From Aquanectria penicillioides (taxonomy: Eukaryota; Ascomycota; Sordariomycetes; Hypocreales; Nectriaceae), in the NCBI GenBank assembly GCA_003415625.1, contig PYIU01000006.1, positions 1,054,001 to 1,118,000 on the forward strand: a stretch of 64,000 nt of DNA, given 5' to 3'. Under the pieces are notes generated by a model. That model saw only the letters and a list, made by a program, of their open reading frames with translations. It searched no databases and was not told the origin of the DNA. Positions 1 through 14,046 of this stretch are shown here, piece after piece (within the stretch, counting starts at the first letter, position 1; each line of letters opens with the position of its first letter). A program made the translations under genes and the position numbers.

Positions 1-331
1 TCTTTTGGTATCTGTCCACTGAGATTACCCATCCCGATGGGTAATCTAACCTTCCCCATTGCCCTCCCTATATCGCGTTGGATTCAACGTCCGCAATATC
101 CCATATTACGAGGGACTTGATCATATATATGTGTAAATATATTTTCTGCATGTAAATATGTCATCATCTGCATTTGCATTCCTGTTGCATCTACACAAGG
201 TCTCTCGGAAGCTGCCGCTTTCTCCCTTCTTTACCTGCTCTATGCCCCCCAAACTATGCACAAGCTGGCTACGTTTCGTCCATCTCCATCATAACTCCGT
301 TCTCATGACTTTCAAACTCCCTTTTTCTTCA
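1..331. other. 3' flank of TRS120, no gene seen
   Basis: AT-rich stretch at the window edge, downstream of the TRS120 stop codon. The short open frames here show neither codon bias nor recognisable protein. It probably carries the 3' UTR of TRS120. Confidence 0.5.
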
Positions 332-3300
332 TCAATCACGGTCTCTCACCGCAAGCAAATAGGGCGTCCTTGCGTGCCACATGCGTCGCTGCCTAACTCC
401 CAAAGCCGCATCCATCATTGACTGAGTCTGGGATCGTGGCCGGCCTTGTGGTTTATCCTCCAGCGCTGTGTCGTCCCATACTAGGACTTCCTCCAGTGAG
501 ACTGTAATCTCAAACTCGCCACGGCAGAGTGCTGTCATGCCGAGGTACACTTCGGCACTGTCATGACCCTGGATCTCAGGCATGAGCTGTTGAAGTGTCC
601 CGTTCCACGCGAATTTACGTGTAAACTCCAGCGCCACATTCGCTGGCCGATGACAGAGAGCTGGCATGATTCTGACCATCGGGCAGATCGGCTTCGCCGT
701 GCGGTTTGTGACACGCACCCTCAACTTCATAAACTCGTCCACATATGCCACGTTCTTCTCAGAGGCGTTGCCGTCAAAACCTTCCACGGAAACATAAATG
801 TCAACTTCATCCACCTTGATCGACTCAATCATCCGGGATGTCAACCGAATGTTCCGAAGGTCAATGGTTCCACTCCGCTTTGGCAGCGATGTCGTTCGCC
901 AGGTAGCCTTGAGACTGTCAAGAATCTTTTCTCGATACCAGAAAGCTTCGCGGTTCGCTCGCTCGACCTCTGGTGAGATCTTGCTGGTGCTAACCACAAA
1001 CTGCCGGTTACGTGAAGGGTTTAGCGTCGGAATTGTTGCATGGGGATCTTCCAAGTATACCCTTTTGACGGGCATGATTAAACGACAGGTGTTTCCGGGA
1101 AGAATGCTCTCTTCCACAGACACTTCTTCATCGCCCTCCAAATGGACGGCCATCTGACTCGGCCAAGCGTTGCGTAGGTCGATCGAAAGTAGACAGTAGT
1201 CATTAGGCTTGGCCGCAACTGTGCTTCCCAATCTGTCCCAAATAGGCTGTGGGATATCTCCATGGACTGGTAGAGCGTCAAGACGAGCCAGCTCGACGCT
1301 GGCATTGACGGTCACCGTCAGGTCTATTGACACCTGGCGAGTGTGGAATTGATCGACAATCTCATCCTGGGAGCAACCAAGATGGGTGTAATCGACTTGG
1401 ATCATGGCAGACGTCAAGCCAGGCTTTCCAAGTATTTCAAAGTCGAACGTTGCCTCCCCCCCTGGAGCAATTTTGCGGCCCTGGTTACCCCAAGGCAGTC
1501 GTAGGGCTTGTTTCTTCATTAAGATTAGTTCATACTCGTACAACTCCGCAGGTGTTGCATCCCGTTTGTTGATGGCTGTCTGGAGCGGCTCTTGTGTGGA
1601 GTCTTTGAACGAGAACAATAAAAAGTCGACAGGGGTACTGGATGCATTGTGCAGAGTAACCTGAAAGACTTGTCTCTCGCCTTCTAGGATCATGATTGAG
1701 GATTGTGCCAGGCTTGTGGACTTGACGACAACCAGAGGCTGCTCCTGAATCACCTTGAGGTTGATGGTCTCGGCTTCCAGAGTACGTGCGAAGGGTTGAA
1801 CGGTGGTCACGCTCTCCTCAAGTGCAGCGATTCCCTTCGCCTTGACCTTGTCGTCTCTCATTGGTATCCATGGAGCCGAGAAAATAGGGAAACGCCTTTC
1901 TCTGCACCCGCGGACTTTGACTATCGCTCCTATGACCTTAACATCTCCTGGCTGCTTTGGTCGTCCTCGCAATCTTAGCACCTGGGTTCTATAGGGCCCA
2001 ATGACTGTGGTATCAGGTACCGGCTCAAACTCGACGCCTTCAGTTGCAAGCTGAATCTTCTCGACGTCGACTTCAATGTCATAGGGGTTCTGCAACGTAA
2101 TCTTAAAAGTTGCAAGTTCGTCGGCCACAAGATTCTGGTTGACTGTCTCATCGGCCTTCTTGAGAAAAGGGTTGTAAATAAACGGGTCCACATCCTGGGA
2201 AGCGCGACTGGCTGTAGCGCCAGGCAAAATGCTTTTGGCGTGAGTCACTGGTGTCCGATTGCTTGGAGGGGGCTCAAGCTTGATGCTGCGAACAAGGAAC
2301 TCATCCCAATACTCTGATGATAGTGACAATCCCAATCGCTGTGCAAGGCTTGCTGTTCTGGAGATGTTGGTGGCTAAACGGACTTGCTCGTCTTTATGGA
2401 TCATTGGTGATGCGTCCTCTCGTCGTGGCCCCGGTGCCACCCCTGAGCCTGCTGTGCGTAAGAGGTCACTTGAGAATTTGAGGACACCATTGAAGTCGGG
2501 CAGGGCTTCTGAAAAGTTGATGCACGCCCGGAGGATGTTGAGCTTGACGTCAGGGAACCCGAAAAATCTTGCAGAGGACTGACCACGTATCCTACTAATC
2601 ACTGCCTCATCAGAATCATCAATGGTTTCAGGCGCTTTGGCTGTCGCCTTCCGAGCCATGTCGAAGTCAACGATTCCATACGACCGGCAAAGAATGCCAA
2701 GAAGAGCTTCGATTCCTTGCTCAATATCTCCTTCGCCCAAGTCCAGGGCCATGGCTCCATTGCCAGAACCGCCGCCAGCTGCAAGGGAAACCAAGCCTGC
2801 GGCAGGATGAATACCCATATCGGCAGCGCCACGAGTTCGAGCTTCAACGAGCCCGCCGATTAGGACCGAAATAAGTTCTCGGATTACCATTGCCTTCTTT
2901 CGGTGTAGGCCCAAGGGTCCCAACACCGTTGCGATGCCACTCAGCAGGGACGCTCGGTCTACTGTGGTGAGCAGTTCGGAAGCTGATGAGGGAAATGCCT
3001 TGAAGAGCATTGTCACAATTTGTTGTCTGGTAGGCGTGGCCAAGTATCGAGGGCATGATGACAGCTTCAGATCAGGGATTGACCCTAAAACCATCAGGTC
3101 CAGGGATTGCTTGCAAAGCTTTCCCCCACTCAAATGCATCGACGTGAGTATCTTGGCAAACCGGATATGGGTCTCGGCCAACGGGAGAGGGGGAGGCTTT
3201 CAGCAGATATCCTCGAGTACAGGCTTACAATGCGTTCCATAAGATCTGACAGGATCCCTTGAAAGTGCCTGAGATGCCTGGGTTGACCAGAATCGGCGTC

Positions 3301-4666
3301 CAAGTCGCCTTTGGAGCCGATACTTGATGGCCTGTCCTGGGGTCCGAAACACACGGCCGGGATTTGAAACTCAAGGTCGGCCCAGCCCAAGAGGACGAGG
3401 TTCGTTAGAATGAGCTCCAATGCCTTTCCATGCCATACATGATCGTTAAGGGACCGTGCAACCGAGGCGCCTTCACTCAACTCCTTCAAGGAATCACTCC
3501 ATCGTCCAGCCTGCAAATACATGGATCCGATGACGACGGATACCCTACCCTTTCCCTTCATCCTAAAACGTTCGTTTGCACCTCCAGGTCCGAATCCCTG
3601 CACCGAAACTCGATCCCGAGTCACCTCCCGGACTGATTCCGAAGCATCGGATCGGTGTAGGGACATGTCAGGTGTCGATGCGCTGCTCTCTGGACTGTTG
3701 ATAACATCGGAATTCAGTGGTGGGTTTGAGAGACCGCTTCTGACGGGAGTCGATGGGCGTCCCGGAGTTGAATGACTGGACTGTAGTGGCGGTCGAGACG
3801 AGGGAGGAGGCATAGACATTCGTGTTTGCTTGTCTGACAGACCACTAGCGGAACTTGACCGGCTTTTAGGGAGAGAGTATTGCGAGCTTCTTCTGGAAAG
3901 TCCATTGATACCGCTATCTCCGCCCCAAGATGATCCGTTCCTACGGCTCGCGAGGGAGAAGTGCCCAGGAGATTCGATGGTGGTCATGGCCTCGAAGGAC
4001 TTGGCGAGTGTCGTCATCTCGGCTAGAAGCAGAGACGAGACGTCGCACATAACCGTCTTCATGGTTGTAACTTTGCAGTCTTCTGCTGGAGGAATGGCGA
4101 TGAGCCCTTCTGGTATATGGATCTCGGAATCTTTGAGAGCCAGGTAATCGAACACCAAGACGTGATGTGTCAGTGCCTTAGGATAGTCATCTCGCACGTC
4201 CTCAAGCTCCTGATACAGGGCCCTGATATTCTTGTCCATCGTAGTCGGGCCTGTCCCATTTACTGAAATTTGCCTACTGAATTGTACCTCGTTCAGCTCG
4301 GCTCCGTCCGCGAGCGCAATGACGGCGAGGGGTTCTCGGTATAAGTCGAAGGGAGATAGAGAGACATGAGATGGTGGGGGGATGTGTGTTACGAAGTCGT
4401 AGATCATGGCGCCATTCGGGTACGCCAGAGGCGAGAACATATCTGCCCAGCATCACAGTCAGCAACGGATACCATCTACATCGAGAGTGGCACATCTTAC
4501 TCCTGTTGGGTCGGCCATCGGCGCTGATGTCTCTGAGGTGGACGATATTCTCATGTCGCAATCGTTTGATGAAGGCAGCGAAGCGATCAGCTTTAATCTT
4601 GCCTAACGGCAGTAGCAGCGCCTTCACCCTCGCGGGCGAGACGGGGAGCAAAGGATCCAAGCTCAT
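332..4666 (-). CDS. TRS120: TRAPPII complex subunit Trs120 (HypA-like), one frameshift
   Basis: Large subunit of the TRAPPII tethering complex, which activates Rab/Ypt GTPases at the late Golgi. The model has two exons: 4666-4501 and 4442-332. The intron (4500-4443, 58 nt, GTAAGA...CAG) joins DGRPN to RNMFSPLAYPNGAMIYDF. The N-terminus (MSLDPLLPVSPARVKALLLP) and the later LAETHIRFAKIL segment match the Trs120 family as I know it. A low-complexity Ser/Pro insert follows around residues 220-310. The reading frame breaks at the G run 3189-3193. With one extra G the frame reads SAESLPPLPLAETHIRFAK and the total is 4278 nt, i.e. 1425 aa, usual for the family. A 32-nt intron at this point would also restore the frame but is too short to be credible. 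The start at 4666 is the first ATG in frame. Identity is firm; the break is probably a sequence error, since the gene is essential in yeast. Confidence 0.9.
3189..3193. other. Frameshift site in TRS120 (G run one base short)
   Basis: The run of five G (five C in the coding strand) should be six to keep LPPLPLAETH in frame. Upstream and downstream frames both encode family-typical Trs120 sequence right up to this point. Confidence 0.8.
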
Positions 4667-5580
4667 TCTAGCATCTGGCGGTGCTCAACATGGTCTGGGA
4701 CGTCGGTGTACTTGAAGCTCGCCCCGGGCGTCTCCGAGAGGGAGTTTTCTCGGTATCAATTATTGGAGCTTCCACAACGGCTCACAATCGCATGCTTGTC
4801 GGGCGATCGGGTCGTGGAGGTGCTGTTGTTGAGCTTCGCGTGGGTTGGGAAGTCTGGCCTTTGGATCTTGGTCGTTCGTACACCTGTCGCATGCGGTTAG
4901 GAGCTCGAAGCCTCGAGGTACCCTAACGGTAATGGCCTAGTGGACGCACAGTTGGTGGTGGAGTCAGCCCGTGCCGGAGCCAACTTTTTGCGTGCCGAAA
5001 CTGGGCGGCTCAGACCAAGACAAAACTGCACAATGTAACTATGCTCAAGGGAGTTCAGGGGGCAATGACTGGCATCGTTAGTGGATGACTTCGCTACCAT
5101 CTCGCTAAACAAGCAAGACCTCCATCACCCCTGGTCCACCCACCTTTGGAAGTTACCCTAGACATCCATCCTGTAACTAGGCCTGCAAGATGAGCTGTCT
5201 GTTCACCCCTTTTTCAACACGACGAGAAATCTCATGCCGCAGGTATTCTCGATTCCAATTCAAGATCTATGTCAAGTCTAGCTAGGAGAGGTTGAATTGT
5301 GGGTATCCGAAACTTAATCCAACAAGGTCACAAAACATGTTCAGGAGCCTTGACCGTCTAGCATCACAAACACTCTTTGGATGTCTCAAGGAGGCAATCG
5401 CCGAATAAAGGAGGTCTCCAAAGCCGACCAACCACAGCAATCAACGTCGTTATGCCCCACGAGCCGCGAGACTCCAATATGCCTGTAGCCTATATAGTTG
5501 TTCACTCCCTCCTCATACGTCCTCCCTTCAAATTGTGTCATGTAGAAATAATAACGGTATCTCAATCAGGGTAATGGCCT
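4667..5580. other. Intergenic: TRS120 promoter and SDR 3' flank
   Basis: About 0.9 kb between the TRS120 start and the stop of the SDR gene, both on the minus strand. No supported gene or RNA seen. It must hold the TRS120 promoter. Confidence 0.5.
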
Positions 5581-6827
5581 TTAACCAGTTGAGGAGGGCG
5601 GCCCCATTGGACTTTCTCCCGGTGGCCGACCATCGCGGGCTTCCGCTTGTAATTCACTGTCGAAGATGTCAACGGACAGACTTGCCTCTACAAAATCCTC
5701 AAGTTCCTCCGTCACTGTCTTTAGTTTTTCCTTGACTGCAACGGCGCCCTCGTGGCCGACAATATGTCGCGCCGGAGGATTTTCGTGGCCGCCAATTGAC
5801 GTCAGCGCATGAACGGTCTCCATCACTAGCTTGTCTGCTGCTCCGGGAGGTAGCTTTGGATATCGATCAAGGATTTCTCCAGGGACAATATCTGGTTCCA
5901 GAGCGGCACTGCTCGGCGACAGTGGGGTTGTACCGATGGACTCGGGCGTTGCTGGGGGAGGGAGGGCGGTATCGGGGTGAGTGTTGAGAACATTTGTTAG
6001 CATTTCACGTACACTGGGTACCGAGTCAAAGCTCTGTTCGTAGACAGGCATTTGAGGAGCAAAAATCAGTCGATTGGTTAGAGATTGGATCTCCTTGTTT
6101 GGCTGGACAATGGTGACCTTGATGTTGAAAGGTGCAATCTCGTAGGCAAGGGAGTCGCAAAACCCTTCCAGCGCCCAGGTGGCAGCGGTGTACATGGACA
6201 TGCCTGGGGTCCCGATATGACCACCGGTGCTTGTCAGAACGATGATGTGGCCTGTGTGTTGGGAGCGGAGTTGAGGCAGAGCAGCCTTGATGAAATTGAC
6301 CTGAGAGAAAAAGATGGTCTCGAACTGGTCACGAACGAGATTTTGAGTGAAGGGAGTCGTCGAAAGCTCCTCAACAGTCCCAATTACGGCTGGTGGCAAG
6401 AGCCGTGAAGTCAGCCTTGCATTTCATTTCATGGAATATCCCGGGCGGGGATGACAATGCGGGACAAGAAGCACATACCTTCGGATTTGCAGCAGAGCAG
6501 GATGTCAATACGGCCAAAGAATTGAATTGCTTCGGCGACAGCAGCGCCGCAGCTGCCCATGTTGATGCCATCGCAGCGAATCCCGCGGATGCGATCCTTC
6601 CAGCCCTCGCGGTCTTTGCGATTGCTCTTGCACTCTTCAACAAGGTCCCGGAACTCGGCGCTACGGTCGGGATGATCGATCTCGTGGGCGGGCAGACAGG
6701 CGACAACATAATCTCCATGACCCAGCAGTTGGCGAGTCAGGCGTACGGCGAGAGGCGAGAGGGCCGAGGTGAGAAGCCAGGTGCGTGGGGAGTTGTGGGT
6801 GGCTGCGGATTGAGCACTGTCAGCCAT
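5581..6827 (-). CDS. Degenerate short-chain dehydrogenase-like protein
   Basis: Rossmann-fold SDR-family protein, 385 aa from two exons (6827-6479 and 6389-5581). The intron 6478-6390 (89 nt, GTATGT...CAG) joins LLCCKSE to AVIGTVEEL. The fold is recognisable from TWLLTSALSPLAVRLTRQLLG at the N-terminus, HIIVLTSTGGHIG, and MYTAATWALEGFCDSLAYEIAPFNIKVTIVQP. Three family signatures are altered: the glycine-rich cofactor loop TGxxxGxG reads TSALSPLA, the NNAG motif reads CCKSEA, and the catalytic YxxxK reads YTAAT, so the lysine is absent. The catalytic-type Ser and Tyr remain. About 120 C-terminal residues extend beyond a classical SDR. I infer a non-catalytic or altered-function protein. No enzyme activity can be assigned. 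Confidence 0.8.
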
Positions 6828-7251
6828 TGTGAGGCAAGAACATGATTGGTATTGGTTTTTTTTTTTATTTTTTTTTAAGAAATGTGACTTTTGCTGAGTC
6901 CCTCTTCCGTGCGTGCCTGTGACACTATGGCGGGCGCTTTTGCTAGAGGATTAGGATTGAGCGCTGCGGGATGCCGTAGCCAGGACAATGTTTTGATGTT
7001 TTGTGTAATGGATAAAAGCAACTGGTGGTCGCCGAGGGAGGCAATGCTGAGAAGATGTGGAGGTATGCAATTGTGGAAGATTGGCAGGAGTTGCAATGGA
7101 AATTACATCATTGGCACCAACCCAGAACGACATCTCTGGGGCAGTACCTCGCCTCCGGGGAAGGCAGGGAGCCCGATTTAGAATGGTAGATGGGAATGTA
7201 GGGCAGGTTGCAGGTGGAAGCTTCAGTGATTGGGACGGGCACTTTTGGGGG

Positions 7252-7324
7252 GGAAGGAAGGCCCGAGCTAGGGCAGGAGGGGAGGGAGGGGAGGAGGAGG
7301 GAGGGGAGGAGGGGAGGAGGGGAA
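7252..7324 (+). repeat. G-rich purine tract (potential quadruplex)
   Basis: A nearly pure G/A tract made of repeated GGGAGG and GGGGAGG units, about 430-570 bp upstream of the SDR start. The many G runs of 3-4 could form a quadruplex on the plus strand. No function is shown by the sequence. Confidence 0.6.
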
Positions 7325-10300
7325 CCTACGGAAGGAGGGGCCCGGTATTGCGTGAGCATGTCGCGGGCACCAGTAGCGGCTTCGTGGGTGCCGCGAGCCA
7401 CCCGCTCTGGCGCAGCCATTTGCGGAAGGATGCAATCTGAATTGCCCAGCCAATGCAGGCCTTCAGGTCCCAATGGACAAATATTAAGTCCTTCAGAATC
7501 CAAAGGAAACCACTGTGATTTGAGCTTCAATGCCCGGACCGATTATCTACCGCTCACAGTCACGGTAGAGACAGACAGTTTCCGTGGATAGACAGGTACC
7601 TAACTGTGTACGAACGGGGTCTGGCGCATGTATGGATGCGTGTGAAAAAAAGGGCCCCCAAAGCAAAGAAAATTCTCCGAAAAGCTGCAAGACCCTGAGC
7701 TGTTGACTGGACCGTTCAACGGTCCACGATCGGAGGATACGAGAACGATGACGAGGGAATGATACCGGCGGCGGGCAGTGGACCGGTTGAGAATCTGGTT
7801 CGACCAGTGATGGATTCGTCGGCTAAATGGAAACTGACTGGAGGGGAGAGAGAAGATGCGGCGGGCGTCGATACCGAAGAGCAAGACGGGCCCTTGGCAG
7901 AATCCTCCTTTGGTTGGCTGGTTGGTTGGCTGCCGTCGTGATACGGGTTGGTGGCGGTGGGTGGTGTGGTAGTGGGTGGTGGTAAGAATGACGACGGGAG
8001 AAGCCACTCGTGACTTGTAAGTGAGAAGATTGGAAGTGATCTCGAAATGCCAGAGAGGCAGGACACAAAGGAAGAGCGAGCAATTGAGGGAACAAAACAA
8101 TGTGAAGAAAAAGAACACCAGTGGCCCGGGTTCCAAGCAGGCCTCGGGGCGGCCTTTTTAATTGTCGAATAAATAGAATGTGCCTACCCCCGGCCGGCCG
8201 GGCCACCAAGCCTTTCTAGCAATGCTTAGAACTGGGCAGGCAAGTGAGGGAGGTAGGTAGTAGTAGCTAAAGTCCGATGGGGGATGGGGGATAGGTGCGC
8301 GCCTCTAGATGGCTCACACGCTCGGACAAGAGCGGAGGATGAGGCGGCGGCAGAAAGCAAGAAAGATGATGGAGGGAGGGAGGGAAGCCAGTGAGAGAAG
8401 GATGAAGAATGAGAGGAGAGAAAACAACCAGAATAGACAGGGGACCATAAACCAGACCAGGCTGTACAAGGGCTGAAAGAGGGACTCGGGTCCTGGTCCC
8501 GTGTGTGTGTGTACCATCCATCTGTTGTCGACCAGTTGCAAGGTTACAAGGGGCTAGATCCATGTCATGCCACGCGGATGGGATAGTCTTGGTACAATGG
8601 CGAGTAACTATAGCGCAGTAGGTATACCTACCTGAGGGAGGTAGCAGACGGGCAGAGATATGGTGCTTAGTAGGGGAGCCTATAGCTGCGCGAGAGAGAA
8701 ATGTTCGGCATCGCCGTAGGAGAGCCATTGTCGAACCGTGAGGCCGTTGCGTTGTTATAGTTGACGACGATCATGGTGATGCCGAGGATAGAAATGAATG
8801 TCTGTCAACGTGTGGAATATTCATCCTTGTTGGGGATCAACAAGGGGAGGGACCCGATAACGCATTGCGCATTGTATTTTCTGGAGCACTGGAAACAGTT
8901 TGACAGGGAACGAAAAACGGGGCAAAGAGGGGGCACAGATGGTGGGCCGGGCGAGCCAGAGTGCCAGACGAGCAGGGACAGGGTCAGGTTTGTGGTAGAC
9001 AGAATGAAAGACTGCTGCTTGTTTGTGTGCAGGCCGGTGTGCGGGTGTGCGATGGATCCGGGTCCAGCACCGCATGCGGGTTGACTGGGAGGGATGTGGG
9101 AGTGGGATGCGGGAGTGGGATGTGAGACGCGGGAAGACGTAGATGAGACGTGCATGTATATGAGGGGAAGCGAACTGGCCGACATGTCATTGAGGATAGT
9201 GTACGGTTCACAGCATGGAACTGACAGCCAAGCGCGATAGCCTCACGACGCCACCTTGACATGGGGAAGAGACGGGTTGGTGCTCGAGGGTGTGAGAACG
9301 GCTCGGTGGGCTGCGACGCTGCCGCATGGAAAGCCTGGGTCAACCCAGGGCTGGCGACCTGTCAGTGATGTCGGATGCAGACTGGCATGATCAGAGAGAC
9401 AAAAGGGAACCCGGAGACGATACAGCAAAGATCTGGTGGAGAAGATGGCCAGCCATGCGTGTGTTGCGTTCCATGCGGCGCCCATGCAAAGCCATGCGGT
9501 GCGATGCCGTGCCGGCCCATGTGACAGATGAAACGCCATCAAACCATTCACTGCATTGCCCGCCAGTTACATCATGATGATGGGTGAGCAGGTTACCACA
9601 TCTGATCGGCTGCTCTCATGCCGGCCTCGTCTCGGGGGGTCAAGTCCCGCTTCGTGCAACAATCCAGGGTCGTTGGAGTTTTGTCTTTTCTGTTTTGGGG
9701 GATAGTAACGTCACTTCTTTCCCCCCCAGGGAGACAGACGTAGAGCAGGACAGGCTAAAAGCACAAAGGCAGACAAAACTGCGCCCATGTTTGCATTATC
9801 GTGGGATAGGCGAAAAAGGAAAAACAGAACGATGGGAGAGGGGTATCCATGGGTCTGAGGCACCAGCCAACCGTACAACCCAAGGCCACCTACCAGGTCG
9901 GCAGGTAGCTGGTAGGCACCTCCCTGATCCATCTGCGGGCTTGGAGAGGTCCTGTCGGTTTACATTCTTGACCAAGCCATCCATCTGTCGTCGAGCGCCA
10001 AGTGATTAGCACTGCGTGCACCTAGGGACGAGTTAGAGACGTCCGGACTACATATTTCCCATCTAACCATAGTCCCATACTGGTCCGCACAGGAAGCTTT
10101 GCAGGTAGGTACCTAGGTGGAGAGGCCAATCTGTACATAGTTGGAAGGTCTTTGGACGCAGCTTGCATCGCCGATCGGGCAAGCTCAACGTTCCGCTTGG
10201 ACCCATCTCGAGAATTCACAACCAATCCATTTTGGTGCTGTCGGTAGTGGGCCACACAAGAGTTGCTTATAGGCACTTGGGAGGGCTGCCCTGAACGCTT

Positions 10301-10619
10301 ACCAGTCTTCAGGGTCCGACTAGTGTGGGCGAGGGCCGACGTGGGGCGGACCCCTTCTCCACTGCTGGCATCAAACGCCCGCCCTCCCAACCGAGTTAGC
10401 GCAGTTCGGCAGTTTATTCGGTCAGCCACGGAAAGCCGGCTGAGCCACTTGAACGCACTCGCCTCGCGGAAATCTTCAGTGGATGGAGCCCTGGAATTGC
10501 CTTAACATAGCTGTGGCGGTCGGAGTTCTGATGAGGTGCAAGGGGTGGTATCAACAAACCTCCACCGACTAACTCCACCGAATCTCCATCGAGTGTCCTC
10601 CAGCTACAGCCTATTATTA

Positions 10620-10710
10620 GGGGGGATCTCTAAACCGACCCTTCCCCCGTGACAGATTCTCAGTCACGGGGGGGTCATTAAGTTGGAAAAGCGACAGCAA
10701 TTTGGAAAAA
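10620..10710 (+). repeat. Left terminal inverted repeat of the MITE-like element
   Basis: 91 bp, beginning GGGGGGATCTC and ending TTTGGAAAAA. It pairs with 10864-10954 with one A/G difference near the inner end. Confidence 0.9.
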
Positions 10711-10863
10711 TATAGTGACCTCAAGCCTCGCCTAATTTCTATGGTAGTTTATGTACTATTCTGACTAAATTTGGTGGACAAAAATGGAAAAAGAAAGTGG
10801 GGCTCGATGGTGCAGAGTGACCTGAAATACTTAGTAAGTTATATAGTGACAGAGGTACTGGAC

Positions 10864-10954
10864 TTTTTCCAAATCGCTGTCGCTTTTCCAACTTAATGAC
10901 CCCCCCGTGACTGAGAATCTGTCACGGGGGAAGGGTCGGTTTAGAGATCCCCCC
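10864..10954 (-). repeat. Right terminal inverted repeat of the MITE-like element
   Basis: 91 bp, the reverse complement of the left arm except for one base. The near identity of the arms suggests recent insertion or gene conversion. Confidence 0.9.
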
Positions 10955-11809
10955 TAGTAGTAGTAGTCTGCATCAGCAATTCCTAGGGCAACTGCGGAGC
11001 AGCTGGACGCCAATGGAGCCCCAATATGATCACCGGATTTCAGCTTTCCCATTCATCTAACCCCCACATCCTGGTATCCTTCCCAAAGAGGAAAACGAGG
11101 AGAGAACACCCATATCCCGCCTGCCTGCTGTTGTTTGTGATTGTGTCTGCTATAGTACATGCTCCAAACTCCTGTGCACTGCACGCACAGCTCGTACAAT
11201 ACCGGTACATGCCTATCTCAGAATCCCCACTACGACGAGATTGATCTCTCCATCCATTCCCGTCCAGCCTTTTAAGATGTGGGCTTCCTGCTCCAAGCTG
11301 ATTTGGTCCAGCCAAGGCCCCGTAGTGCCAGTTCTCCGTTTAACTCTTTCCCTTCTGACTTGCCGTCTCTCCATCGAAAGCATGGACGTTCGATCCCTCA
11401 ACAGCCAACATATTGCCCAAACTAAATTAGCTTCGGCAGTTGCGGCTTCAGGGGATTTCTTTTTGGTTACACAACAGCACTAACACCGCCATCAGGGGGC
11501 AGCCACACCGACTGAGACCGATGCTGGCACGGACAAATACTTGGGCATGGACACATCACAGGCAAGGCAGCGGTACAGGGAATGCTCGCCACGATCCGCA
11601 AGCTTATATTAGTCTCTGGCTGTGTTGATCAGCCCAGATTACACATATTCTGCCACACCGACTTCGGAAAACAATCCTACCCAATTCCTCAACAAGAAAG
11701 ATCGGCTCCCCGCCTCGGTCAAACTATCGTTTTACCTTGTCTGCGGTGGCTTCATGCCTGGCCATCTGCCCGCCTGGATCTTTTCAATCTTTGGTGACGA
11801 ACTACAAGC

Positions 11810-14046
<2,237 letters not shown>

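Larger units (their letters stand above)
10618..10956. mobile_element. MITE-like foldback element with TA duplication
   Basis: A 335-bp element (10620-10954) bounded by TA on both sides (10618-10619 and 10955-10956). The termini start GGGGGGATCTCTAAACC and form inverted repeats of 91 bp with a single mismatch. Each arm also contains a short palindrome, GTGAC...GTCAC. The inner about 150 bp is AT-rich and encodes no protein. TA target duplication and lack of coding capacity suggest a non-autonomous Tc1/mariner-type element; this class assignment is inference. The termini do not match the Fusarium mimp ends that I know. Confidence 0.85.
6828..11809. other. Gene-poor 5-kb stretch with MITE-like element
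   Basis: No supported coding gene between the SDR start and the MFS stop. Open frames at 7600-8136, 8267-8728, 9584-10009 and 10022-10429 lack codon bias and family resemblance. It contains a T run near 6857, G-rich DNA at 7252-7324 and the foldback element at 10620-10954. The proximal part (6828 to about 7500) is presumably the SDR promoter. Confidence 0.6.

Noticed and set aside
8267..8728. 153-codon minus frame in the gene-poor region
   Set aside because: Low-complexity Pro/His/Leu end and no conserved pattern.
9630..9670. Possible tRNA B-box-like GGTCAAGTCCC
   Set aside because: No matching A box, acceptor stem or anticodon arm could be folded around it.
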